From: Winogradskyella sp.
Lineage (GTDB): Bacteria; Bacteroidota; Bacteroidia; Flavobacteriales; Flavobacteriaceae
Direction: 5' to 3'
Length of the DNA stretch: 64,000 bases
Assembly: GCF_013213835.1 (NCBI RefSeq)
Contig: NZ_JABSSU010000007.1
Span: 168,758 to 232,757 of the forward strand
Shown here: in pieces, positions 21,155-29,620 of the stretch
Numbering within the stretch: position 1 is the first letter of the stretch
Layout of the letters: each line of letters opens with the position of its first letter
Notes under the pieces: model-generated
The model's input: the letters and a program-made list of their open reading frames with translations, nothing else
Told to the model about the DNA's origin: nothing
Database searches by the model: none
Translations under genes and position numbers: made by a program

Positions 21155-21874
21155 TTGAAACGCTCACTACAAATTTTGGTTTTAATTTTCCTAGTTTTTT
21201 CATGTAATGATGAATCTAAATTATTGCAATTTGAAACAACTTCATTAGATAAAGATTTTGAAGCTGATATCTCAATTACTTATGATAGTACTTTAGGTAA
21301 GGATGAATTAAGTAAAACAATAAACACCAATATTGAAAAAGCAATCCTCCAAAATGTTAGTTCTAATGAAAACGCAGAGCATTTAAAAGATGTGGCAAAT
21401 GCATTTAATAAGGAATATTTAGATTTTAAAACGCAGTTTGAAGAAGCAGCAGAACCTAAATGGGAATTACATATTGAAACAGAAAAAACATACCAATCAG
21501 AAGACGTTATCACCATAGCCATTAGTACTTACGAATTTAAAGGTGGCGCGCATGGTAATGATGCGATTTCATTTTTAAATCTTAATGCCAAAACAGGACA
21601 GACTTTTGAATTTAAAGACAGCATTAAAGACATAGAAGCATTTAAATCAGTTGCAAAAGCACATTTTATAAAAAGCCTTGAAGCTGAATACAAAAATGGA
21701 AAAATGGAAGATTTCTTCTTTGGAAAACAATTTCAATTAGCCGAAAATATTGGTTACACCGAAGATGGCATAGTGTTATTATACAATATCTACGAAATTG
21801 CTTCCTATGACCGAGGTTATACAGAATTTGTAATTCCGTTTGCGGAACTTGATGGTGTTTTAATACTCAATTAG
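21155..21874 (+). CDS. DUF3298/DUF4163-type lipoprotein
   Basis: The 239-residue protein starts at a TTG codon and has a lipoprotein signal (LIFLVFSCNDES). The body resembles DUF4163 plus DUF3298, including TYEFKGGAHGNDAISFLNLNAKTGQ and a C-terminal YDRGYTEFVIPFAEL. Such proteins are periplasmic or membrane-anchored and related to the anti-sigma-V protein RsiV, but no regulatory transmembrane partner is nearby. Its 3' end overlaps the convergent DinB-like gene by 8 nt. Confidence 0.75.
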   Translation: MKRSLQILVLIFLVFSCNDESKLLQFETTSLDKDFEADISITYDSTLGKDELSKTINTNIEKAILQNVSSNENAEHLKDVANAFNKEYLDFKTQFEEAAEPKWELHIETEKTYQSEDVITIAISTYEFKGGAHGNDAISFLNLNAKTGQTFEFKDSIKDIEAFKSVAKAHFIKSLEAEYKNGKMEDFFFGKQFQLAENIGYTEDGIVLLYNIYEIASYDRGYTEFVIPFAELDGVLILN

Positions 21875-22343
21875 TTGTATTGTTTAACGCTTTACGCAAA
21901 GCTAAAATATAACCCAAATGAATACCTTCATGAAAGTTGTTAAACTCAATAGCTTCTTCTACATTGCTTAAGGTGTTTTTAGTCGTAACTGTATACTGAT
22001 TATAGGTCTGAAATATTTTTGACTCGTAATCTTCCTTCGTTTTTTCAATTGTAGAGAATAGCAGACTTTTAATGGCATCAACTTCAGCTTCAGTTAAATC
22101 TTTTTCTGGTTTAGTACCTTTTCTATAAGCATCTATCATCTCATTAGAAACTATAGTAGCCAATCCAGAAAGCTTGTACACCAAAAGCTGTTGGGTTACA
22201 ATGACATGAGCAATATTCCAAATAATATTATTGTTAAAGCCTTTAGGGATAGTATTTAAATCCACTAAAGACATATTTTCTAAAAACCCTTTTAATAGTT
22301 TTCTGTTTTTAATAGTGATATCAAAAGTCCATTCCATAAGCAT
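21867..22343 (-). CDS. DinB-like four-helix protein
   Basis: The 158-residue protein shows the DinB/YfiT fold pattern. IIWNIAHVIVTQQLLVYKLSG supplies the first metal-ligand His, and FNNFHEGIHLGYILALRKAL supplies the last two. Members bind a divalent metal and often act as small thiol-dependent transferases. The substrate is unknown here. It is a single gene convergent with the lipoprotein gene. Confidence 0.8.
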   Translation of the reverse strand: MLMEWTFDITIKNRKLLKGFLENMSLVDLNTIPKGFNNNIIWNIAHVIVTQQLLVYKLSGLATIVSNEMIDAYRKGTKPEKDLTEAEVDAIKSLLFSTIEKTKEDYESKIFQTYNQYTVTTKNTLSNVEEAIEFNNFHEGIHLGYILALRKALNNTTN

Positions 22344-22413
22344 ATATTTTCCTTAAATGTAATTATTTTTTAAATCAAATACGGTTTCTTTGCAATGCTG
22401 AAATCATATATAA

Positions 22414-22767
22414 ATGAAAACACTCTTTTACTTAAGTACTTGCGATACTTGTAAGCGTATTATCAATTCGCTTGATTTACCTGAAGACATTAAACTTCAA
22501 GATATAAAAACTGAAGCCATTACAGCTCCACAACTAGAAGATATGCGTGAATTAACAACGAGCTATGAGAGTTTATTTAGCAAGCGCGCAAGGTTATATA
22601 AAGAACTTGGACTAAAAGATAAATCCCTATCAGATGATGATTATAAAAATTACATTCTAGAACATTATACCTTTTTAAAACGACCAGTACTTATCTTCAA
22701 TAATAATATATTTATTGGCAATTCTAAAAAAGTAGTAGAGGCTGCTAAAAAAGCAATACATGAATAG
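22414..22767 (+). CDS. ArsC/Spx-family thioredoxin-fold protein
   Basis: The 117-residue protein has the N-terminal CDTC motif (residues 10-13) and the C-terminal FLKRPVLIFNNNIFIGNSKK stretch of the ArsC/YffB family. YffB-like members are glutathione- or thiol-dependent reductases and are not necessarily arsenate reductases. No arsenic genes are nearby. It overlaps the following transporter gene by 8 nt, so the two are translationally coupled. Confidence 0.82.
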   Translation: MKTLFYLSTCDTCKRIINSLDLPEDIKLQDIKTEAITAPQLEDMRELTTSYESLFSKRARLYKELGLKDKSLSDDDYKNYILEHYTFLKRPVLIFNNNIFIGNSKKVVEAAKKAIHE

Positions 22768-23653
22768 TAGAGCATTTGCCATTTTTGCACTTTTTATGGT
22801 GCAGCTTATCTACGGTTTAAACTACACTATCGCTAAAGTTGTAATTAATGATAACTACATTAAACCTTTTGGCTTTGTGCTTTTAAGAGTTGCATGTGCG
22901 ACTGCACTTTTTTGTGCGCTCAGTGCAATTATTCCACAGCAAAAAATAGAGAAGCGGGATTTCTTTAAACTCTTTGTCGCTTCTGTTTTTGGGGTTGTGG
23001 TTAATATGTTATTCTTCTTTAAAGGTTTAGAATTTACGTCACCTATACATGCTTCAGCAATAATGACTATTGTACCTATCATTATATTAATTCTGTCAGC
23101 TTACATTCTTAAGGAAGAAGTCACAAAAAAAAGAATTTTTGGAGCAATTTTAGGTTTTTCGGGCGCTTTGGTTTTAACCATTTACGGTAAATCTGATAGA
23201 GTTGGGGACAATATACCACTTGGTAATTTACTTATCTTTCTCAATGCTGTTTCTTATAGTATTTATATCATTTTAATTAAAAAACTAACTAAAAAATACC
23301 ATCCATTTACATTTATAAAATGGCTATTCTTGTTTGGTACAGTGTTACTTATTCCGTTTGGTTATCATGAGTTACAACTTGTAGAGTGGCAAACATTTAC
23401 GCCATATATTATTTTTTCGGTATTATTTGTAATTATTGGGGCTACTTTTGGCACATACTTATTAAACCCTTTAGCACTTAATAAACTGAAAGCATCTACA
23501 GTTGGTGTGTTCATTTATTTACAACCCGTTATTGCTGGACTTTTTGCTATAATTATGGGCGCTGACACCATAGACATCATAAAAATCCTTGCGATGGTAC
23601 TGATATTTTCAGGTGTATATTTGGTGTCCTTAAAACCTAAAAAGGCAATCTAA
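22760..23653 (+). CDS. EamA/DMT-family transporter
   Basis: The 297-residue inner-membrane protein has about ten hydrophobic segments arranged as two EamA repeats (FAIFALFMVQLIYGLNYTIAK and LGNLLIFLNAVSYSIYIILI). Drug/metabolite transporters of this type move small organic solutes; the substrate is unknown. It overlaps the ArsC-like gene upstream and is followed after 1 nt by a GNAT-like gene, forming a three-gene unit. Confidence 0.85.
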   Translation: MNSRAFAIFALFMVQLIYGLNYTIAKVVINDNYIKPFGFVLLRVACATALFCALSAIIPQQKIEKRDFFKLFVASVFGVVVNMLFFFKGLEFTSPIHASAIMTIVPIIILILSAYILKEEVTKKRIFGAILGFSGALVLTIYGKSDRVGDNIPLGNLLIFLNAVSYSIYIILIKKLTKKYHPFTFIKWLFLFGTVLLIPFGYHELQLVEWQTFTPYIIFSVLFVIIGATFGTYLLNPLALNKLKASTVGVFIYLQPVIAGLFAIIMGADTIDIIKILAMVLIFSGVYLVSLKPKKAI

Positions 23654-23654
23654 T

Positions 23655-24791
23655 TTGAAGTTAAGATCAAAAATATTTAAAGCAGTAGACGACATTCCAA
23701 AGGCATATTGGGATAGCTTAAATTGTTGTGATAACTTATATTATTCACCAGACTTTTTAAGAGCTTTCGAAATTGCAAATACAGATATAGATTTTAACTA
23801 CATCATTGTACTTAAAGATGAAGAACCCGTTGCGTTTGCCAATACACAGATTGTAACTATTGGTATCGAAACGATTACCAAAAACATAAAAATGTCCTCA
23901 AAAATAAGACGTACTGTGAACAACATGTTTTGTAAAAACAGCTTACGTGTTATGTTTTGTGGTAATATATTTTTAAGTGGTGAGTATGGTACATTTCTGA
24001 AAGAAGGTGAACCAAAAATTGAAACTTTTAAAGCTTTAGCTAAAGCCACAAAAAAGATATATCGTTGTACGAGACTGCATGCTATTTTTATTAAAGATTT
24101 TGAAAATGAATCATTAGACATTACTGATCATTTGAAATCTTTTGATTATGCTTCAATGCACGTTGAGCCAAACATGATTATTTATCTTAAACCAGAATGG
24201 CAATCCTTTGATGATTATACAAAATCTCTAAAATCTAAATACAGAGTAAAAGCAAATAGAGCCGATACTAAAAGTGGAGTATTGAAGGACAAATTCTTTT
24301 CAACTAAGGATATCATCAACTATAAAGATGAGCTACAAAGCTTATATCAAAACACTATTGATAATGCAGATTTTAACGCGCAAATCCTTAACCTTAATAC
24401 ATATATCCATCTCAAAGACACCTTTAAAGAAAAGTTTATAGTTAAAGGGTATTTTCTTGATGGTAAACTTGTCGGATTTTTATCTGCAATGCAAAACAAA
24501 ACACATTTAGACGCGCACTTTATCGGTATAGATTATTCTCAGAATAAGGAATATGGTATTTATCCAAGAATTCTCAATGATTATGTTCGTCTTGGTATTG
24601 AAACCCAATCTGAACAAATTAACCTAGGTAGAACTGCATCAGAAATAAAAAGCACACTTGGTGCACAACCAAAAACACTCACTTGCTATTGTAAGCATAA
24701 ACGCTATTTACCAAACCAAATCTTGAAACCCTTTATAAAAAACGTTCAGATCAAATCATTTAAGCAGCATCAACCCTTTAAAACAAACTAA
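23655..24791 (+). CDS. GNAT-fold acyltransferase-like protein
   Basis: The 378-residue protein starts at TTG, 1 nt after the transporter stop. The C-terminal half (KSKYRVKANRAD..; VKGYFLDGKLVGFLSAM; EQINLGRTASEIKSTLGA) resembles the BioF2-like/FemAB GNAT fold of COG3146 proteins. The LGRTASEIKSTLGA motif is characteristic. The acceptor is unknown; relatives are linked to cell-envelope or secondary metabolism. It is convergent with the thioesterase gene and overlaps it by 4 nt. Confidence 0.65.
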   Translation: MKLRSKIFKAVDDIPKAYWDSLNCCDNLYYSPDFLRAFEIANTDIDFNYIIVLKDEEPVAFANTQIVTIGIETITKNIKMSSKIRRTVNNMFCKNSLRVMFCGNIFLSGEYGTFLKEGEPKIETFKALAKATKKIYRCTRLHAIFIKDFENESLDITDHLKSFDYASMHVEPNMIIYLKPEWQSFDDYTKSLKSKYRVKANRADTKSGVLKDKFFSTKDIINYKDELQSLYQNTIDNADFNAQILNLNTYIHLKDTFKEKFIVKGYFLDGKLVGFLSAMQNKTHLDAHFIGIDYSQNKEYGIYPRILNDYVRLGIETQSEQINLGRTASEIKSTLGAQPKTLTCYCKHKRYLPNQILKPFIKNVQIKSFKQHQPFKTN

Positions 24792-25267
24792 ACCTCTAAA
24801 GGTCTTGGTCTTACACCATGCTTGCGAGTATCTTCTTTGGTAAGTACTTTAAAGTCTTTCGATTTTGGAAATTTATCCGCCAATTCAAGAAGAGGTTCGG
24901 GTAAACCTGTCAGTTTTCTTGTCTTTAAATCTATCCAAGAACCCATCATTTCACAAAACGCTAAATTTTCCCCTTTTTGATTGTAGAAATTATGTTCAAA
25001 CTTAAAAAGCATACCATCTTCACTCAATCCTGACACTTCAATTGTAACGGTAATTGGCATGCCTAAAAATGACTCTTTAAAATAGTACATGTGTTCATAA
25101 AACACAACCGGACCAATACCAAATTTCCTAATCTCGGGCATTGTAAAACCTTGTTCAGCAAAAAAAGACATTCTTGCATGACTCATAAAATTGGTGTAGG
25201 CAGAATTAGCTAAATGCGCATTTGCATCAACATCACTCCAACGGATTTCGAACTGTTTTTTGTACAT
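24788..25267 (-). CDS. Hotdog-fold acyl-CoA thioesterase
   Basis: The 159-residue protein has the 4-hydroxybenzoyl-CoA thioesterase pattern: FEIRWSDVDANAHLANSAYTNFMSHARMSFF carries the catalytic Asp and the helix over the active site, followed by the strands TVTIEVSGLSEDGMLFKFEHNFY. It hydrolyses an acyl-CoA thioester in the cytoplasm; chain specificity cannot be read from sequence. Confidence 0.85.
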   Translation of the reverse strand: MYKKQFEIRWSDVDANAHLANSAYTNFMSHARMSFFAEQGFTMPEIRKFGIGPVVFYEHMYYFKESFLGMPITVTIEVSGLSEDGMLFKFEHNFYNQKGENLAFCEMMGSWIDLKTRKLTGLPEPLLELADKFPKSKDFKVLTKEDTRKHGVRPRPLEV

Positions 25268-25355
25268 AAATTTATTTTAAATAATCATGACAAAGTTATA
25301 AAAGTCCCTACAGTAAGTTCATCCCTTTAAGAAGTTATTAAGACATACATTTTTG

Positions 25356-25363
25356 TACCTTTG
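25356..25363 (+). promoter_or_regulatory. -7 promoter element of the yicC-gmk operon
   Basis: TACCTTTG matches the TAnnTTTG consensus and lies 25 nt before the yicC ATG. This places the transcription start just before the MIQSMTGYG start codon. Confidence 0.6.
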
Positions 25364-25387
25364 CTCAACTTTAATGACTTCAGATTA

Positions 25388-26245
25388 ATGATACAATCCA
25401 TGACAGGTTATGGGAAGACTGTATTACAGCTCCCAACAAAAAAAATATCAATAGAATTAAAATCTTTAAATAGTAAAAATTTAGACATCAATGCGCGCAT
25501 GCCTTCAATGTATCGTTCTAAAGAATTAGATATAAGAAAAGGTATTGCAAAACATCTGGTTCGCGGAAAAGTAGATTTTTCTCTTTTTGTTGAAATTACA
25601 GGAGAAGATACAAGTTCTAAGATTAACAAAACCGTGGTACAAGAATATATCAAACAACTCAGAGAAGTCGTTGATGGTGACACCACAGAATTGCTAAAAA
25701 TGGCTATTAGATTGCCAGATGCTGTAGCAACCGATAGAGATGAAATTGATGAAGAAGAATGGACTATAATCAATAATGGAATCAATGAAGCGCTTTCTAA
25801 AATTGTGGCATACAGAAAAGATGAAGGAGCGATATTAAAACAAGATTTTCTAAATAGAATTAAGACGCTTAAAAATCTTTTGGAAGATGTAATAACCATG
25901 GACCCAGAACGCATTGAAGGAGTTCGTGAAAGACTAAACAAAGGAATTGCTGACATTAAAGAAAAGGTAGACGAAAACCGATTTGAACAAGAACTGGTTT
26001 ACTACATTGAAAAATTTGATATTACAGAAGAAAAGGTTAGACTAGATAATCACTTAGACTATTTTATTAAAGCGTTAAATTCTGATGATTCTAATGGTAA
26101 AAAGTTAGGCTTTATCTCTCAAGAAATTGGAAGAGAAATAAATACTATAGGTTCTAAATCTAACTATGCACCAATGCAAAAGTTGGTGGTACAAATGAAA
26201 GATGAGTTAGAGAAAATTAAGGAACAATTATTGAATGCCCTTTAA
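25388..26245 (+). CDS. yicC: YicC-family endoribonuclease
   Basis: The protein begins MIQSMTGYGK, the hallmark N-terminus of YicC, and ends in the conserved KSNYAPMQKLVVQMKDELEKIKEQ region, giving 285 residues. Recent work assigns E. coli YicC an endoribonuclease activity affecting small RNAs. An upstream in-frame TTG at 25361 was rejected because it lies inside a promoter -7 element (TACCTTTG, 25356-25363). The YicC-Gmk-NadD order is common in Bacteroidota. Confidence 0.9.
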   Translation: MIQSMTGYGKTVLQLPTKKISIELKSLNSKNLDINARMPSMYRSKELDIRKGIAKHLVRGKVDFSLFVEITGEDTSSKINKTVVQEYIKQLREVVDGDTTELLKMAIRLPDAVATDRDEIDEEEWTIINNGINEALSKIVAYRKDEGAILKQDFLNRIKTLKNLLEDVITMDPERIEGVRERLNKGIADIKEKVDENRFEQELVYYIEKFDITEEKVRLDNHLDYFIKALNSDDSNGKKLGFISQEIGREINTIGSKSNYAPMQKLVVQMKDELEKIKEQLLNAL

Positions 26246-26257
26246 TTACACTGAATT

Positions 26258-26848
26258 ATGTCAGAAGAAATGAATAAAAAACAGGGTAAACTTATAGTGT
26301 TTTCGGCACCATCTGGTTCTGGTAAAACAACCATAGTACGTCATTTATTAAAGCAAGAAGAGTTAAATTTAGAGTTCTCTATTTCTGCAACTTCACGCGA
26401 AGCTCGTGGCAACGAAGTGCATGGTAAAGATTACTATTACTTATCTCTTGAAGAGTTTAAAAACAAAATTAAAGCTGACGAATTCTTAGAATGGGAAGAA
26501 GTTTATAGAGACAACTTTTATGGCACTTTAAAAGCTGAAGTAGAACGTATATGGGCAAAAGGTAAGCATGTTATTTTTGATATCGATGTGTCTGGTGGTC
26601 TTCGTATAAAACGCAAATTCCCAGAACAAACTCTTGCTGTTTTTGTGAAACCACCAGATTTAAATGAACTAGTTAGACGACTTAAGGAAAGAGGTGAGGA
26701 AACAGAAGAAAAAATAAGTATGCGTGTTTCTAAAGCACCTGCAGAATTAGCTACTGCTCCACTTTTTGACGAAATTGTTGTGAATTCTAACTTAGAAGAA
26801 GCACTTAACAATGCTTATCATTTGGTTTCTGATTTTTTGAAAAACTAA
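26258..26848 (+). CDS. gmk: Guanylate kinase
   Basis: The 196-residue enzyme phosphorylates GMP to GDP. The P-loop SAPSGSGKTT is near the N-terminus, followed by SATSREARGNEVHGKDYYYLS for GMP binding and the DIDVSGGLRIKRKFP segment. Length is normal. It lies 12 nt after yicC in the same operon. Confidence 0.96.
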   Translation: MSEEMNKKQGKLIVFSAPSGSGKTTIVRHLLKQEELNLEFSISATSREARGNEVHGKDYYYLSLEEFKNKIKADEFLEWEEVYRDNFYGTLKAEVERIWAKGKHVIFDIDVSGGLRIKRKFPEQTLAVFVKPPDLNELVRRLKERGEETEEKISMRVSKAPAELATAPLFDEIVVNSNLEEALNNAYHLVSDFLKN

Positions 26849-26852
26849 GAAC

Positions 26853-26930
26853 TGTCATTCCTGCGAAAGCAGGAATCTAATTAACTCATACTAATTTAAA
26901 AATGAGATTCCTGCTTTCGCAGGAATGACA
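26853..26930. repeat. Palindromic dispersed repeat with two long inverted arms
   Basis: The arms TGTCATTCCTGCGAAAGCAG and its inverse CTGCTTTCGCAGGAATGACA are nearly perfect and about 30 nt long, each itself palindromic (CCTGCGAAAGCAGG). The element fills the gap between gmk and nadD. This repeat type is frequent in marine flavobacteria and could fold into a transcript-stabilising or terminating hairpin. Confidence 0.85.
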
Positions 26931-26935
26931 AAGGA

Positions 26936-27514
26936 ATGAAAATAGGACTCTACTTTGGCACATTTAATCCAATTCACATTGGTCATCTTACCATAGCAAA
27001 TCATTTAGCTGAGCATAGTAATTTAGACCAAATTTGGTTTGTAGTTACACCTCAAAGTCCTTTTAAAAAGAAAAGCACACTACTAGACAACCATCAACGT
27101 TTAGAAATGGTTTATCGTGCAACCTACGATTATGACAAGCTCAAACCTAGCGATATTGAGTTTGGTCTAAAACAGCCAAATTACACCATTGACACGTTGA
27201 CCTATCTTTTAGAAAAATTTCCTCAGCACGAGTTTTCATTAATTATGGGAGAAGACAACCTAAAAAGTTTTCATAAATGGAAAAACTATGAGCTCATTCT
27301 AGAAAATCATGATATTTATGTATACCCAAGAATTTCTGAAAGCTCTGTAAATGAGAGATTTATTAATAACAATAAAATTTTTAACATATCGGCCCCAATA
27401 ATGGAGCTGTCTTCTACGTTTATAAGAAAGGAAATTAAAGCTGGAAGAAACATTAGACCAATGTTACCTGAAAGTGTATGGCAATATATCGATGAAATGA
27501 ACTTTTATAAGTGA
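26936..27514 (+). CDS. nadD: Nicotinate-nucleotide adenylyltransferase
   Basis: The 192-residue enzyme converts NaMN and ATP to NaAD in NAD synthesis. The nucleotidyltransferase motif GTFNPIHIGHL is at the N-terminus and the C-terminal ISSTFIRKEI-equivalent reads LSSTFIRKEIKAG. The start codon lies only 5 nt after the palindromic repeat. Confidence 0.95.
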   Translation: MKIGLYFGTFNPIHIGHLTIANHLAEHSNLDQIWFVVTPQSPFKKKSTLLDNHQRLEMVYRATYDYDKLKPSDIEFGLKQPNYTIDTLTYLLEKFPQHEFSLIMGEDNLKSFHKWKNYELILENHDIYVYPRISESSVNERFINNNKIFNISAPIMELSSTFIRKEIKAGRNIRPMLPESVWQYIDEMNFYK

Positions 27515-27527
27515 AATCCAAGTTAAA

Positions 27528-27944
27528 ATGCTAAAAGAGCATTATAGTTTCCTAAAGAATTTTTATTTTAACCCTCTAAAATTAATCCTAATATCCGAGA
27601 TGATATTTGCTGTCGTTTTTTTATCAATTATAACAACGCTTATAGCTTATAAAGTTAGAGCCATCATAAAGCGCAATAATTTAGAGACTAAAAGCGAGAA
27701 AAGAGTTTTGGTTATAAGTATCTTACTTGTACTTTTCATTATAACAAACATTACATTACCTTATCCACAGTCGTTATATTGGTTTATTGGCCTAGGCTTG
27801 GTGATATGTAGTATAATATTGTCCTTCGACGTTATTAAAAAAGAATTACGCCGTTTTAAGTCCTTAAGCCCTAAAACAAAGGTGACTAATGTTTTATATT
27901 ACAGTTTAGCCATAGTTGTTACTCATATTCTCTTATACAACTAA
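27528..27944 (+). CDS. Small integral membrane protein, unknown function
   Basis: The 138-residue product has hydrophobic segments at about 22-44, 62-80, 83-100 and 120-137, separated by basic loops, suggesting four membrane helices. I do not recognise a family. It follows nadD after 13 nt and probably shares its transcript; its 3' end overlaps the convergent yraN gene by 4 nt. Confidence 0.6.
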   Translation: MLKEHYSFLKNFYFNPLKLILISEMIFAVVFLSIITTLIAYKVRAIIKRNNLETKSEKRVLVISILLVLFIITNITLPYPQSLYWFIGLGLVICSIILSFDVIKKELRRFKSLSPKTKVTNVLYYSLAIVVTHILLYN

Positions 27945-28300
27945 AAATGATAAAATGCATCTTTTAGATGTTCTACCTTATAGTTGTTATCTTTCTTGAC
28001 AATCGCAATAATATCAAAACGAATTTCTACATCTAAGTCATTTACTATAACATATTCATTTACTGCTTTTACTAAATTTTGAATCTGTTTAGGTTTTACA
28101 AAATCTTGCGGATTTCCAAAGTGGATAGTTGAACGTGTTTTTACTTCAACAATAGCCAGTACATTTTTTTTCTGAGCAATAATATCTACTTCCGCTTTAT
28201 CAAACCTGTAATTCTGTTCAAGAATTGAATATTCTTTATTTAAAAGAAAATCAACAGCAAGCTGTTCGCCTTTTTTACCAAGTTCGTTGTGTTGCGCCAT
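27941..28300 (-). CDS. yraN: YraN family (UPF0102) endonuclease-like protein
   Basis: The 119-residue protein has the conserved N-terminal LGKKGEQLAVDFLLNKEYSILEQNYR and the nuclease-fold motif EVDIIAQKKNVLAIVEVKTRS, an E-x(n)-D-x(n)-EVK arrangement like restriction endonuclease and Holliday-junction resolvase folds. Its biological role is not settled. It is a single gene convergent with the membrane protein gene. Confidence 0.9.
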   Translation of the reverse strand: MAQHNELGKKGEQLAVDFLLNKEYSILEQNYRFDKAEVDIIAQKKNVLAIVEVKTRSTIHFGNPQDFVKPKQIQNLVKAVNEYVIVNDLDVEIRFDIIAIVKKDNNYKVEHLKDAFYHF

Positions 28301-28363
28301 AATTCTAAAATAGAAAAATAATAGTATTTTTAGATAACTATTTTATCAATCAAACCTTTCATC

Positions 28364-29539
28364 TTGGAATTTCCTTTCAACTTTAATGATTATAGCTCTA
28401 CGCTACTTATATTTTTTTTTAATGGCATTATTTTTTCTGCATTAACCCTTAGGCAAGGTCTAATTCATAATATCACTGCGAGCAGATGGTTAAGCTTACT
28501 TTTATTCTTATATGCTATGTATATTACTCCATACATGCTTGGTTACGCTGGTTGGTATGGTGGTGGATTCACTAGAGAGTTCTTATTTTTTATCCCATTT
28601 ATGCAAGTTTTACTTATTGGTCCTGTGGTCTATTTTTACTCAAAAAGCTTGTTGAACTCTAGTTTTAAACTTTCTAAAAAAGACTACTTTCACTTTATTC
28701 CAGCTTTGCTTTATGCATTTTATAGCTTAGTTGTATTCATCACAGATAAGCTAGTATTGGATGAGTATTATTTCTATGCTGACAATAAAGACAAAGACTT
28801 GTCAAACTGGTATCAAGTTGCGGGAGTAGTCTCTATGTTTATTTATTTAATAATGAGTCTAAAATATTATGCTTACTACAAAAAGATACTTTTTGAGACA
28901 GTGAGTTATGCAGAATCTATTTTATTTAAGTGGATTAAAAACTTCATGATTGCCTTTTTAACCATACTGGTTTTGAGAATTGTTTTCTTTATAACAAATC
29001 CAGAATGGGGAAATTTTGGAAGTCAATACTGGCATTATATCGCCTTCTCATTTGTGTTTTATTATATCGCTATTACAGGCTACAGTAGCATTATTAAGCA
29101 AACAGCTTTAAAAGGTGAAAAACTAGAAATAATTAATGTTTTTGAGGAAAGCTTGAAGGTAGATCAAAATGAAAATAAACCAAATACGTCTGACAAAGAC
29201 GACCAAGAATGGCAAGAAAGACTTTCTGAATTAATGACTAAAAAAAATCTTTATGAAAATCCACGACTAACACTCTCAGATGTAGCAAGAGAATTAAACA
29301 CCACCACCAAAATAGTATCATCTACAGTTAATTCTGGATTTAATAAAAACTTTAATGACTATGTTAATGAGTACAGAATTGATGCAGTAAAGGAAAAACT
29401 CAATAAAGGGGAACATAATACACGAACGTTATTAGGAATAGCTCTAGATTGCGGATTTAATAGCAAAGCAACTTTTAACCGTGCTTTCAAGAAATGTACA
29501 GCTTTATCACCAAAAGATTATGTAGATAAAATGGCTTAA
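28364..29539 (+). CDS. Membrane-embedded AraC-type transcriptional regulator
   Basis: The 391-residue protein has seven or so hydrophobic segments in residues 10-245 and a C-terminal AraC HTH pair (about 285-390), with LTLSDVARELNTTTKIVSSTVN and GIALDCGFNSKATFNRAFKKCTALSPKDY. It starts at a TTG codon. It likely senses a membrane or periplasmic signal and binds DNA on the cytoplasmic face. The palindromes directly downstream and the two serine hydrolase genes behind them are plausible targets. Confidence 0.8.
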   Translation: MEFPFNFNDYSSTLLIFFFNGIIFSALTLRQGLIHNITASRWLSLLLFLYAMYITPYMLGYAGWYGGGFTREFLFFIPFMQVLLIGPVVYFYSKSLLNSSFKLSKKDYFHFIPALLYAFYSLVVFITDKLVLDEYYFYADNKDKDLSNWYQVAGVVSMFIYLIMSLKYYAYYKKILFETVSYAESILFKWIKNFMIAFLTILVLRIVFFITNPEWGNFGSQYWHYIAFSFVFYYIAITGYSSIIKQTALKGEKLEIINVFEESLKVDQNENKPNTSDKDDQEWQERLSELMTKKNLYENPRLTLSDVARELNTTTKIVSSTVNSGFNKNFNDYVNEYRIDAVKEKLNKGEHNTRTLLGIALDCGFNSKATFNRAFKKCTALSPKDYVDKMA

Positions 29540-29547
29540 AAAAGGTC

Positions 29548-29563
29548 TCAAATCGAGATTTGA
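29548..29563. promoter_or_regulatory. Perfect inverted repeat between regulator and hydrolase genes
   Basis: TCAAATC-GA-GATTTGA is a perfect 7-2-7 palindrome just after the AraC-type regulator stop. No T-run follows, which favours an operator over a terminator. Confidence 0.4.
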
Positions 29564-29567
29564 AGCG

Positions 29568-29580
29568 AATGATTATCATT
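29568..29580. promoter_or_regulatory. Fur-box-like palindrome upstream of the serine hydrolase pair
   Basis: AATGAT-T-ATCATT is a perfect 6-1-6 inverted repeat like the core of a Fur site. It lies just upstream of a near-consensus -7 element (CACATTTG) and 41 nt before the hydrolase ATG, a good repressor position. Iron control is inferred. Confidence 0.4.
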
Positions 29581-29620
29581 ATTACTTCACATTTGTATCA
29601 TAATTACAAAATAAACTACA

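Noticed and set aside
23798..24121. 107-codon minus-strand frame opposite the GNAT-like gene
   Set aside because: Antisense shadow within a supported coding region, with no family pattern.
25408..25956. 182-codon minus-strand frame opposite yicC
   Set aside because: It lies wholly within the strongly supported yicC gene and has a low-complexity Ser/Leu-rich translation typical of an antisense shadow.
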